Below, piece by piece: positions 32,226 through 43,818 of a stretch of 64,000 nucleotides of DNA. The DNA is from Irpex lacteus (lineage: Eukaryota > Basidiomycota > Agaricomycetes > Polyporales > Irpicaceae): positions 1 through 64,000 of the forward strand of contig MQVO02000057.1 in assembly GCA_001986395.2 (NCBI GenBank), written 5' to 3'. How positions within the stretch are numbered: position 1 is the first letter of the stretch; each line of letters begins with the position of its first letter. Below the pieces are notes generated by a model. It was given only the letters and a program-made list of their open reading frames with translations. It made no database searches and had not been told where the DNA came from. Position numbers and translations under genes: made by a program.

Positions 32226-32981
32226 TCACTCATCCCAATGCATTGCCGAAGGAATCCAGTACGCAACGCCATTGGCTTCGTCTTGAGCGTCCAGCCACGC
32301 GAGCCCGTCACGCAGCAGCATATTCTCCAACGCAGCCTTTGCCCTTTCAGGAGCCCAACCCTTCCTCGCCATAAGCATCTCCTCAGACACACGCCCACCT
32401 TCCTCCTGAGCTAGCGCGAGAACCACAGCCTGGTCAGCGTCCAGCTCCTTTACAACGCTTCTGACCATCTTCTTCCCTCCACCAACATCTATCACCTCGT
32501 ACCCCGCTCCGAGCGGTCGGAGAGTCTTGATACTCCTCACGACATCTTCTTCTGTTATCGTTCCCTCGTCTACCGCCCTCAGTTTGCTAACGAGTCTGAC
32601 AAGTTCACCCATCTCGATCAGCCCTCCGTTTCGTTCCCGTGTGCTAACGCAAACATCCACAATCTGCACTCCCAGCTCGTACTGCCAGTCTCCCAGGTTG
32701 AGTACCTCCGCCCACCACCCGCCCTTGCGGGGACCTGCGAGTGGGTCGACGCCGATGGTGCTGCACATCCGCTGGAAAGCCAGTCGAAACGCGGGATCCT
32801 TTCGAATCGAGTCCCGGTGTGTTGAGGCAAAGCCTAGCAGCGCAGTGCGGAAGTGGTCGAGCTGAGCATGAAGATGCTGAACTTGAGCTTGCGAGATCTC
32901 GTTGGAGAGCTCATTGAACGAGCGTTGGGATTGTTGCTGCCTCTCGAACGCAGCAAGCCCGGCGCCGCCTAGACGATGCAT
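32226..32981 (-). CDS. SNF8: ESCRT-II subunit SNF8/VPS22
   Basis: A 251-residue intronless frame of the usual family length. The start M-H-R-L-G-G-A-G-L and the following helix (F-x-x-Q-Q-Q-x-x-x-x-F) are typical of EAP30/SNF8, followed by a two-winged-helix body: the G-W-W-A-E-V-L-N-L-G-D-W-Q-Y-E-L region at about residues 87-103, the I-K-x-L-x-x-L-G-x-G-Y segment at about 152-162 and the G-L-A-W-L-D segment near the C-terminus. The protein pairs with two VPS25 and one VPS36 subunit on endosomes and sorts ubiquitinated membrane proteins into multivesicular bodies. The stop is at 32226. No TATA box is obvious upstream. Confidence 0.95.
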   Translation of the reverse strand: MHRLGGAGLAAFERQQQSQRSFNELSNEISQAQVQHLHAQLDHFRTALLGFASTHRDSIRKDPAFRLAFQRMCSTIGVDPLAGPRKGGWWAEVLNLGDWQYELGVQIVDVCVSTRERNGGLIEMGELVRLVSKLRAVDEGTITEEDVVRSIKTLRPLGAGYEVIDVGGGKKMVRSVVKELDADQAVVLALAQEEGGRVSEEMLMARKGWAPERAKAALENMLLRDGLAWLDAQDEANGVAYWIPSAMHWDE

Positions 32982-33495
32982 CTTATGGACTGAGAGACTT
33001 TGGGTCAGTATATGGCTTGGGTCTGCTCGTCGAAATATCTGTTCGGGATATAGGTAAAAGATGATAATATTGCGAAAGGGCTGGGGACTGGAGGATGGAC
33101 GTCATTTAGCGCTCACGTGGCCTAAACGGGACCCCGAATCGCGGGGAGCCGCGGCAGAGACGGAGAGCTATACAGGCCCCCTCTACATTTAAAGTGCTTG
33201 AGTACGTGTGGAATCAAAAATGAGGACTTCAATAGACTGTGCGACGTCATATGCAGCATTGAGAGTGAATGATACAGGGATTGACAGAACAGGTATGGCT
33301 ACAAACACATCAAAACATCGGGCGGCCTGGGCGCTTGCACGAAGCAATTGCCTACTAGAAATCAACAAGAGTTTGCGCCTACTTCCGCACGTCAGTCCAA
33401 AGTAAGTTAAACGTTTTCACAGTAGCTTGTTTTTTACTAGACTCACTAGAATACTCATCAACTCTGATGTCCAGAAATCGCTGGCAAGACACATT
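32982..33495. other. Intergenic region between SNF8 and a GH76-like gene
   Basis: The 514 bases hold the SNF8 upstream region (CT/GA-rich near 33020-33180) and the 3' flank of the GH76-like gene. No gene seen. Confidence 0.5.
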
Positions 33496-36036
33496 TCACT
33501 CGTGGTAGCTGGGTGGTGGTTCGTCAAAGTGAGGCTGCGTCGATGTTGTCCTATAAAAATACTGGATACGCTCTTGCAGGTATGTAATGTTCACTCTGCC
33601 CTGTGTTCTGTCCGAGGAGTTCATAGGATCAGCTTGTAGACCGCCAAAAGAGCCACTGGTACGGTTGCGATTAGTACCCAACGGTGCGTCACTGGTAGAT
33701 GCGGTGTTCCCGATCGCACTGGGCCTGGGCAGTACTTTGCGTGCTGGTGCAGAGATCGCACCACTGTTCAAGACGTTTTGTAAGTCATCATTTCGGGCGA
33801 CTTCTTCTGTTTCATCTAGGACTAATTGCCGTGGAAATCGCCCGACGGTCCTAAAACGTTGTTTCTTTCTTCGTGTGACGAATATAGCCCCGCCGGTCAC
33901 GATGAGAAGTAAGATAATGGCTCCTGCAACCGTTCCACCTATAGCTGTGGCTGTGAAACCTGATTGATGCAAGATAGCCTGAGACTGCCTGGGAGTCGAG
34001 GATATCGTATTTTCCGGTGGATTTATGGCTGCGGTGGTTGGCGTTGAACTTAAGGTGACGACATGAGCACTACCAGTGTACAGATGTTTTCACGGATCAT
34101 AGACATATAGCTCACCTAGAATCATTTGTCGCGAGGGCTACAGCAGAATATAAAGTGTCTATGGCGGCTAGCTGCCCCCAAGGTAGAAGAGTGGCAGGAG
34201 GAGGGCCATACCATTGAGGAGAATATTGATTACTCCCTGGAGTGGATGCTATATCTATAAGCGCATTGAACTGAATACAAATAAACAGGCATACGACGTC
34301 AGTGGCGCCCGTTGACTGGTTAAGATGTTCTACCTGGACCAGTATATAATCACGGATAAGGACGGCTTCCCGCGAATCATCCGATACTCGTGTGTATGCT
34401 TCGTAGAGACCTCGAATAAGGATCGCTCAAGGTCAGGTCAGTGAATGAAACTACAAATTGAAGGTGGAATGGTTTTCTCTACTTTTGAATGTTAAAAAGG
34501 AGTTGTTGATGGCAGGATCCAAATACGATCCTGACGAGAAGGTTGCCAGTGGATTAAACAGGCACGACATCGGTATAAGTAAAACATACCTTCAACAGTG
34601 ATAGTACCGTTGTCCGAGCTTGTCCACTGTGGATTGGGTATGACCGTAGAGATTAGTTCAGAAGCACTGCACAGGGATCATGATCAGAAGATTAGACTTC
34701 TAACCGTATGTGTGGCTGAGAATCGGAGAGCGCCTACAGTGCTGCATAAGTCTTGTTGATTGAGCCAAGGACGGCTAAACCCTCAATGGCAAAGCCGCAG
34801 TCATAGGTCACCGAACCTGTCCAGGCAGCGCAAGTTTGCAGGGTGATTGTGTCAATAATCACATTGCCGTCACTAAGCGGCCCTGTTACGAAGGTTGCAG
34901 ATAATTCTGCTGCAGCCAGGAATGACGGTTCTAAAGTCAACTCGTATAGGTGAGCGGACAAGCTTCATGGAACTCAATTAGATTATATGTGTGGCCATGC
35001 ACATCCGAGAGGTTTCTTACGACATAAAAGCTCTATGATGGGCTGTAAGTCCTATTGAAAACCAGCTACGCATGAAGAAAATGACACGTACGCTGTAACC
35101 TGTGCATTTGTGTCCGTGTTATCTGCGACGAGTATCTGTGCCTTTATTCAGAGATGATTTGGCTCTGTTGAGTATACTGTTACCTACTTGAAACACTGCA
35201 CCGGCTGTTGAGCCTTCAATTACCAATCAGCGCACAAGATCGCGGCCTCAGTAGATAACAGAGCCGCTTACCGCCTCGGCAAGTGGAATGAAAGGTGACA
35301 TTTTTGGACGTATGTTTTCCCGAGGCAGCATCTTCCGGGGTGACCATGAAGCTACTCAGCTGTGTCCAAGCCGAACGAGCATATTGAAGTGACATTTGAT
35401 CGTTATAAGCGCGGTAAGCGTTCATAGCAGCTAATCCCCACATTCTGTTCGATACCGTCTTTCTTAGTGGGTTAGATAGTCGAGAGAGCAAACACGTACG
35501 CTGCAGCGCCGTTGAATGCATCAGGTCTAGAACAGACCTCAGTACTTGTTCTGAAGCTGAATTCGGATTGACTAAAAGATAGGACGTACAAAGTTGTGAT
35601 AGTAGGTGCTTGCGTAAATATTGTGTCAAGACTTGCTAGCACCGTCTCTTTGTTTGTAGTTGAGCCATTGATATGGTCTCCAATTGCCAGTCCACACAGC
35701 ATGCTTGGCGTTTCATAAAGTACGTCAAGTCCTAGAAATATCTTATGTTAGTGCGTAAGCCTATACGAAGCTCTGACCTGAACAGTGATGAGACTACCAT
35801 CAAACCCTCCGCTAGTGCGGTTTAAAGTTCTAGTCACGGTATTGAGTAATCCAGTGACGAGTTCTAGTCTGGCATCGATACTAAGACTCGACGTAGGTTT
35901 CTTTCAAATTGTCAGCTGAGTAGTGCTCTGGTGCAGGGTATGATTTAAGCCGCTCACCCTCCAGTAGGGTGGTATCAGAAAGCTCTGGGCAATGACCAGT
36001 GGCGAGAAAATAGCAACCCACGCGTATTGCCAGCAT
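33496..36036 (-). CDS. GH76-like membrane-anchored protein (copy A)
   Basis: A multi-exon gene read from right to left, parallel to the gene at 50956-53500. Matching exons include the W-G-L-A-A-M-N-A-Y-R-A-Y segment (about 35420), T-P-E-D-A (35330), the I-I-D-T-I-T-L-Q and F-A-I-E-G-L-A-V-L-G-S segments (34760-34860), P-N-P-Q-W (34630), I-R-G-L-Y-E-A-Y (34410), a G-P-P-P-A-T-L-L segment (34200), and a transmembrane helix followed by R-R-K-K (33880-33960). The stop at 33496 follows P-P-P-S-Y-H-E. GH76 enzymes are endo-alpha-1,6-mannanases of the cell surface. The first exon is uncertain: a signal-like stretch begins with ATG at 36036, but its GTGAGC donor and the TTAG acceptor at about 35884 do not join in frame, so the true start may differ or the N-terminus may be damaged. 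Confidence 0.75.
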
Positions 36037-36535
36037 GGGAGAGCCATGATATTCTCTGCAAGATGGGAGACGAGCAGTTGGATGAGAGGGGGTAATCAGC
36101 GAGATACTTGTAGCCGGGGATGCATTGCGAAACCATGGCTTGACATCAAGATGGTCAAACTTCGAAGATCTGAAACCAAGATATTGACTGTCATAGTATG
36201 AATAGTCTCCCACGGTCGGAGCGGACGACCCAACCATCGCGGCCTCGAGATCATATGCTTAACTGTCGAAGCAAGATCTGCCTCAGTTGCAGTGAGTACT
36301 GAAAACCGGTCCAGCGATACATGCAATGAACCTGATACGGTGTCACCATTGCTTCCTTGAGCTGTTATAACCTAAAGTGTACCCTCGACTCGGACTTGAT
36401 ACAGATGAACTCCTAAGCCGCCGCACTCGCGATTACCACTCCTGTGGCAAAACTCCATCCCAGTTTCCACCCGAGCCCGCTCGCCGGTCAGTGATGTAGC
36501 CGCAACATAACCATCGTGACCCGACAACACTGGTC

Positions 36536-39227
36536 TCAACCTTCGTACGTCGGGATTTTGGCCTCGCCCATCTTCACCCATAACCCACCCTGTGAGAAGT
36601 CGATTGAGTATCATCCACAGGTAAAGAAACCTGTAGGAAACTCGACTTACTCTGATATAAAGCGTCAAATGCGATCTTGGCCACATCTTCTCAACTCCCT
36701 TTCGTCCCTTCTCTCCCTTCCACTCTTCTCTTGGCCTCGATTCCGGGTCCAGCGCCTCAGTATCAAGGTCGAAGCTCTCGAAGCTCTGCATGAGTTTGAT
36801 AAGGAAGAAAGACATCTCATTGTAAGCGAATTGTTGGCCAAGGCAGATACGAGGGCCAGCGTTGAAAGGAAGGAAGATGAACGGATTTGAGGTCAGATAC
36901 TTCTGAACCCGGTGGTCGATGAAGCGATCGGGGTCGAACTCCTCAGCTGTGCAAAGTGGCTGTAAGGCCGATGAAGAGAAGGAACTCGAGTAACAGACGC
37001 GTACCATCGGGACCCCAATAGTCTGTGCGGCGATGCATGCAGTGAACGGAATAGGAGAACCTGCACCCCTGTCAGTACAAAGGACAGATCAACTTGATAT
37101 ATTGTAACGAGCTTACGGTGTGCCTGCTGGGAAGAAAATATCCTCGCCTTCCGAAGTGCGAACGACTGTGTCCTTGACGTTAAATCTGTGCAAAGTATCT
37201 CTATCAGAACGTCACTTCACGCAGAGATGTCTGGACGCATACCTTATGTTCCACGGCCTATGTTTCGGAGTAAGATCAATCAATCTCGCCATACAAACCA
37301 CGGTAGTAGTTTACTTACACAGCTGGATACAGCCTCATCGATTCTATTTCAGACTGTTACAACGGATAATGTGACAGATTGTGAGCATACTCACCGTTTA
37401 TGACCGCCCTAAGATACTTCATCTCCCGGACATCCTCGTAAGTTGGACGCCGAGTTGGACCGACGGTGTTGAGCACTTCCTGACGAAGTCGATGCATGAC
37501 ATCCCGGTGTTGGGTAAGGAAGTAGACAGCAACCGTGAGCATGGAAGCGGTCTGGTATGCACAGATGGTGAGTAAATGTCTAATAATCAGCTTTCGGTAG
37601 TCTGAGTACCCACAGTGTCACGGCCCGCAATCATAATGTTGAGGACTTCGTCACGGAGCACGATGGGATCTACAGAGGGCGTGAGTGGTGAGCACTAGGA
37701 GTACGTCTTTATGCAGAGCTCACCTTCGGTGTACTTAACCAGGTTGTCCAGAAGGGTCTCGTCATCATCAATCTCGTCCGGTCGTCGGCCAAGACCCATC
37801 GCCTTCGCCTCCTTATGTTTCGCCACGGCTGTCTCCAGGATTGGAGTCAGGTATTCGTCAACGATTCGCATCGGCTCAGCAGATTTGTCCTTGAACATCT
37901 CGTAGAATGGCCACATGGGACCCAGACGTGCACGGTCCGAGATGACTTGTTGGGCTTCGGCGAAGGCCTGCGCGAAATCTTCTGCGGGCGAGTTGGATCG
38001 AACTTTCAGACGGTCTGGCGCATTCCATGGGTAAGGGAGGGTGCTCTCTATGCTATTTACGCATGAACCAAAGAGGAACTCGGTGGCAGAATCCAGAGTG
38101 AAGCGAGCGACAAGGTCCTACATGTAATGTTACAGTCAGTACCGATGCTAATGAGCTCCTTTTCACGTGTCGGTAAGTACCTGGAAGTCAACTGGGTATC
38201 CATCACTATTACGTTCTTTGATCTTCGCGATAGCATGGTCTACGTGTTCATGTTAATATTAGACGTTTGTAAGTGAGAAGGACATGAGACTCGCCCGCAT
38301 GACGTTCAAATAACTCGAAGTGGCTGATGCGGTCCTTGGTGAAGAAAGGGCGCGTCATGCTACGATGGAATCTGATTTTCGAGCGCTGTCAGACAAACAT
38401 ACCAATTACAGAGAAATAGCAACTTACTTCCACATATCACCTGAACACCCGCCACCATCCAGTGAGCTGAAGTTCCCCACAGGCGCCAGAAACAACTTCA
38501 CTTACCATCTGAGTTGAATACGCCTGTCCCAAGAACAGATTGCATAAACTCATTATATTGCTGCCCTGCAGATGAATACTCTGAGTATCCATTCAATTCG
38601 ACATGATAATTTTCTCAGAGATACCTTTGACATAATTGGTGAAATCCGAAGCAAGGATAGTCTGTGAAAGCCAAGTTCAATTGTGCGTTGACAAACGGGA
38701 ATATCTCATCCTCCGGGCGACTCACTTTGATGATGTTGACATCGGCGGTGATTACCACTCTATTCCATAATACATTGAGATCCCAGGTGAATCCTATCTC
38801 GTGCATTGTACGCCAGTCCAGGTCGCCTGTTCCAGAGGTCAGCATCGTACGTGCACATTACTCGCTAAAATCATGACGCACTGAGGAAAGTAGGCTTTAA
38901 CTTGATAAGTAGGAGGTCCAACCCTCCGAGCCACTTGCCAGCCCATCGAACAGGAAGCTTGGCACCACACGCTGCAGCTCGACGCCTCTCACTCCATTCG
39001 CGATGTTGAATCTTCAAAGTGAGCAGAACAGGAATACTGGCAATTGTCAAGAGTGCAATGACCCAATTAGATAGGTAGGCTGCAGCTTCAGGGGCAAGGT
39101 AACGTCTAAGAGCAACGAGACCTAGAGCGATAATTGCAGAGGGTGTAAATGCGGTGGTAAGCTGCTTGACCGCGAGTGCGAAGGCTTGAGGGAATGGCCC
39201 ATGCCAGTGCTGCGTTCTTGCGACCAT
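36536..39227 (-). CDS. CYP63-like cytochrome P450 (gene 1)
   Basis: The start codon at 39227 opens M-V-A-R-x-Q-H-x-x-G-P-F-P-Q, shared by all three P450s here, followed by membrane-anchoring hydrophobic stretches. About a dozen small exons follow. Visible motifs are A-G-R-D-T of the I helix (about 37620), E-S-M-R of the K helix (about 37345), and the heme loop [10 protein letters not shown] (about 36820). The last exon follows an intron after L-T-L-Y-I-R and ends ...T-Y-E-G at 36538-36536. The enzyme would be an ER-bound monooxygenase using NADPH-P450 reductase. CYP63 members oxidise alkanes, fatty acids and aromatics, and the family assignment rests on recalled similarity. A TATA box lies 51 bases upstream. 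Confidence 0.88.
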
Positions 39228-39277
39228 CGTCAGAACTGGGGAAGGTCGAGAGCTCGAGGGTTCGAGAGGTCCGTCTG

Positions 39278-39284
39278 TTTTATA
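39278..39284 (-). promoter_or_regulatory. TATA box of P450 gene 1
   Basis: TATAAAA on the minus strand 51 bases before the start at 39227. The same spacing is found in the other two P450 genes. Confidence 0.6.
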
Positions 39285-39881
39285 TCTTGGAGAAGGGGCT
39301 CTATTCATTTGATGCTAGCGGTACTGCGATCAAACATTGTGCCCCTGATCTGCTGCGGTCATCAAATAACAACCGGGGTGTAAGTACTTTCGCCTACCTC
39401 ATCGGGCAGAGTCAAACTCCACTCTAGCCATCATAACATTTACAAGGACAAGAGATCATTGTACTCATACACACTCACACTTAACCACCTGGCCCTGAAC
39501 TTGGTAAACTGCAAGACTATAACGAGGTTTCAGTTGAAGGGTAACTTCAGCGTCTACTCGGCGGGTCCGGACGCGGCCATGCAGCGGCTGTGGAGGACGA
39601 CGGTCTCGGCCCGAAAGACACTCGGCTTGAGTGTAAGTACAACTACGTGGACTCGGTATTCGACAGTATTCAGCTGAATCTACGTATGCATGCATACTCT
39701 TCTCTTTAAGTATACGGGTGAACGCAACCTCGTATTCGCGCGCATCCTTACCAAACAACCCTAGCGTTGTGCTGCGGTAGATTGCATAAATGATAGTGTA
39801 CACTTACTAAATTATACTGGATCTGCACTGTCTGTGTAATCTGCACACAATCCTGCTATCAAACAGATATCTGAGTCCTCT

Positions 39882-42610
39882 TCAAACCTCTTGTTCAGCT
39901 CCCTTCGCCTCATGCATCTTCACCCACATGCCGCCCTACGCGCCCAACCAGTCATTCAATCATCCCTGGACGTCCAAGAAATGAAAACGTCTCACTCACC
40001 TTAACATACAGCGTCAAATGCGACCACGGCCAAATCTTCTCCTTACTCTTCCTTCCAGGGGCATCTTTCCACTCGGGCAGAGGCCTTGCTTTCGGGTCCA
40101 ACGACTCCCCGTCGAATTCGACGCCATCAAAGCTCTGCATGAGCTTGATGAGGAAGAACGACATCTCGTTATACGCGAACTGTTGGCCAAGGCAGATGCG
40201 CGGGCCGGCGTTGAAGGGGAGGAAGATGAATGGGTTTGGAGTGAGGTAGGTTTGTACGCGGTGATCGAGGAATCGGTCGGGGTCGAATTCTTCGGCTGTG
40301 GAGGAAGAGGAGGGAGGATGGGTTATATGATAAGATATGGGGTGCTGTTGATGAACTTTGCCACGTACCATCTGGTCCCCAGTAATCCGTGCGGTGGTGC
40401 ATGCGGTAAACAGAGTAAGAAATTCTGGAGGGAATGTTTAGGTTACTACGTTGAAAAATACAATTCTGGAGATAGACTTACGGAGTACCAGCGGGGAGGA
40501 ATACGTTGGCGCCTTCGGACGTACGGACAACTGTGTCGTTGACATTATATCTAATCATAAAGTCGTATGAGCATAGTACCACATATGAAGTAACATAAAT
40601 GAGGATACTTACTTCATATTCCATGGGCTACACCATCCATACGCCACATGACCATTAGTACACATCGGAACCCAGAGCTTTATGTTCAAACTTACACAGC
40701 AGGATACAATCTCATCGACTCTGTCCACAATCATTAGCCTTGAACTTAAATGTTCGCGCTAGAAGAAAAAACGTACCGTTGATGACCGCTCTGAGATACT
40801 TCATCTCGCGTACATCGTCGTAGGTCGGACGACTCGTGGGGCCAACTGTATCGAGGACCTCTTGGCGCAGGCGGCGCATGACATTGGGGTATTGTGATAG
40901 GAAGTAGACCGCGATGGTGAGCATGGACGCAGTCTATCGCACACAATCAATGGGTCAGAGACTGTCGTTATTACAATAGGTTGTGAGCTTAACACAACTT
41001 ACAGTGTCACGGCCAGCAATCATGATGTTGAGGACTTCGTCACGGAGAACGACAGGGTCTACAAGGATTCAACATAAGTCAAGATTATGAGCTTGCAGAA
41101 GACCAACTTACCATCTGTGTACTTCACAAGATGATCTAGCAGTGTCTCGTCATCAGAAATCTCTTCAGGACGCTGCTCAAGCCCTGCCTTCTTCGCCTCC
41201 TTATGCTTCTCCACGGCCGTCTCCAGAATCGGCACAAGATACTCATCCACAACCCTCATCGGTTCCGCGCTCTTATCCTTCAGCAATTCGTAGAACGGCC
41301 ATATGGGACCAATACGCGTGCGAGTGGAGATGATGTCTTGGGCTTCTGCGAAGGCGCGGGCGAAGGCTTCTGCAGGTGAGCTAGAGCGCACTTTCAGGTG
41401 GGGAGGAGCGTTCCAGGGGTAGGGGAGGGTGGTCTCGAGGCTGTGGACGCATGCACCGAATAGGAACTCGGTTGCGGAGTCGAGGGTGAAACGGGCAATG
41501 AGGTCCTGTACGAGGATGTGAGTACGACGAATACAACGTTCACTGGTTTTCTGACCAACCTGGAAATCGATGGAATAGCCGTCGCGGTTACGTTCCTTGA
41601 TTTTAGCAATAGCATGATCTACGAAGCTTGAAGTCAGCACGCAAACATTTAAGATCTCTGCTTCTGCACTTGCCAGCATGACGTTCAAACAACTCAAAGT
41701 GACTGATTCGGTCTTTGGTGAAGAACGGCCTTGTCATTGTCCGATGGAATCTGGATCGTGGATTAAATGGGACGATCAATATAGAAGGCAGATCAGAGAA
41801 GGAAGCGATCGACATACTTCCACATGTCCCCTGCCCAACCGACTATATTCAGCACAAATCGAGTAATGGAATGGCCGTTTGCATTTACCGTCTGAGTTAA
41901 ATACACCTGTTCCAAGAACAGACTGCATGAATTCGGAGAATTGTTGGCCTATAGATCCCTTAGCGCGTGTAACAATATTGTCTTTACGGGAGGGGACGAT
42001 ACCTTTGACGTAGTTTGGAAAGTCGGTGGCGAGGACCGTCTGCATGAGGACTCTGATATTGGTGTATATTCGTCTCTAACACAATACCAGGCTTACCTTG
42101 ATAATATTCACGTCCGACGTGATGAGATTCCTATCCCACAGGACATAAAACTCGAAGGTTTCGCCAAGCCTCGCCACCTCATCCCACACAAACTCCCCTA
42201 CCCAGTATAGCTCATGTTAACAAACAGCGCTGACCATGTGCGACCTAGCACTCACCAAGAAACCCAATCTCAAGCGTTTTGAACATCATGCCGATGACAT
42301 CCACGTTCGCAAACCACTTACCATTCCTTTGAACAGGAAGCGAGGCCCCGTGGGCTGCAGCCCTGCGCCGTTCACTCCATTGGCGATGCTTGACTTTGAT
42401 AGTCAGCAGGACTGGGATGCTGATGATGGTCAAGATGGCGATGACCCAGCCTGGCAGGTATGCTGCAGAGTTAGAAGTAAGACGGCGTCTGAGAGCGATC
42501 AGGCCCAGGGCAGTGATGGCGGACGGTGCGAAAGCGACGGCGAGCTTCTTCGCTGCGAGCGCGAGAGCCTGAGGGAATGGCCCATGGAAGTGCTGATTTC
42601 TTGCGACCAT
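39882..42610 (-). CDS. CYP63-like cytochrome P450 (gene 2)
   Basis: The start at 42610 opens [14 protein letters not shown]. The exon chain parallels gene 1: [17 protein letters not shown] (41470-41510), W-P-F-Y-E-L (41310), A-G-R-D-T (about 41010), M-L-T-I-A-V-Y-F-L (40900), [18 protein letters not shown] (40800), E-E-F-D-P-D-R-F (40290) and the heme loop [10 protein letters not shown] (40195). The last exon after L-T-L-Y-V-K ends ...E-Q-E-V at 39882. All exons seen look intact. It lies tail-to-head behind gene 1 on the same strand, a tandem duplicate. It is probably ER-bound; the substrate is unknown. Confidence 0.9.
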
Positions 42611-42657
42611 AGTAGATGTTTGAGGGGGCAGGGAAATGAGACCCGCTACGTTGCGGG

Positions 42658-42663
42658 TTTATA
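42658..42663 (-). promoter_or_regulatory. TATA box of P450 gene 2
   Basis: TATAAA on the minus strand 48 bases before the start at 42610. Confidence 0.6.
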
Positions 42664-43737
42664 TCATCATGGCAGTTGTGGAGAAGCTGGCCTTCTGACC
42701 AGGTTGGTACTTTCACATGCGCGCGGGTGCAGTAAGCCCCTCCTCGGAAACACTGTAGGATCTAATTACACGCACACTTGAATGCATCGTAGCCTAATCC
42801 ATCTTTCTCGCATCTTATCATGACCGGGGTCTTGTCTGTGCTCAAGGTTGGCGTTGTATGTACTACGTATAGCAGATGCATTCCCCCTTTCCTCGATAGA
42901 TTGAGGCTCGCCACTCATCATTGCACCGCAGCTGTGTACGCCTCTAAGGCCGAGCCACGCACAATCAGCCGCATTCATATGACACTCCCATATGTTGGGA
43001 TCATTGTCGTCGATCTAAGTGGATTTTCAATTCAATCGTCAAGATACAGGTGTCCACTCGTGACACCTACAGGAAGCTATGCCTCGGACGATGCAACATA
43101 CGTCTCGCGTAAGCACTCCCTGAGGCGAAGTGCGTCGGATATGCTGTGTATTGATCTATCTGCTGCGATTAAAGCACTGTGCTAATCAGCGAATTTCCTA
43201 AGATCACAGACGGTACCCGACGAGAAGACACAGAATGTATACAAATCGATAGATCTTGCATGGAGTTATTGGTTTAACTCCCAGTCTTCTGTCGGTGGCA
43301 ACGTCAACGGTATCGCATAACATCGTAATTTGGTCATTGAAGGCAGACGTACGCCACTACGTGCGCATCTTTGTGGGCCACATCGCAGCCAAGTCTTCGC
43401 ACTTCGGCGATGACGGTTTTTGTGGGAGTATCCGGTCACAATCGACCCCATTGTCCCAACGCAACCGAGCGGGCACCAGAGCTTGAGCAGCATCCTAGCC
43501 TTGCACATGCCACGAGGTTGACGAAGAGGGTAGAATCGTCTACACTTGCTGTATATCTTCTCACACCTACGACTATGAACAGAGTTGATTTAGCAAACGG
43601 TACCATGACGTACACAGGAACGAGACTCGAGAAGAAACTCTCTCGACATCCATCGTCATTGGAAGCATCTATATACCGTAACTTCCAGGCTTCTGTCGGG
43701 CCTAACGTCAGCCGCATCACGAACGACGGGCATGCGT

Positions 43738-43818
43738 ATCGCATATACAGAAGTACGTACAAGTTGCGCATACAGAAGTACGTACAAGTTGCGCATACAG
43801 ACGTGCGTACAAGCTGTG
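43738..43818 (+). repeat. Three-copy 25-bp tandem repeat
   Basis: A unit with AAGTACGTACAAGTTGCG recurs at 43751, 43776 and (diverged) 43801. It lies within a 158-codon open frame on the + strand and a 154-codon frame on the minus strand, neither of which is supported otherwise. Confidence 0.8.

Noticed and set aside
36372..36535. Extension of P450 gene 1 beyond its last exon
   Set aside because: The longer frame reads through an intron; the spliced last exon with G-G-L-W-V-K ends at 36536, as in the two sister genes.
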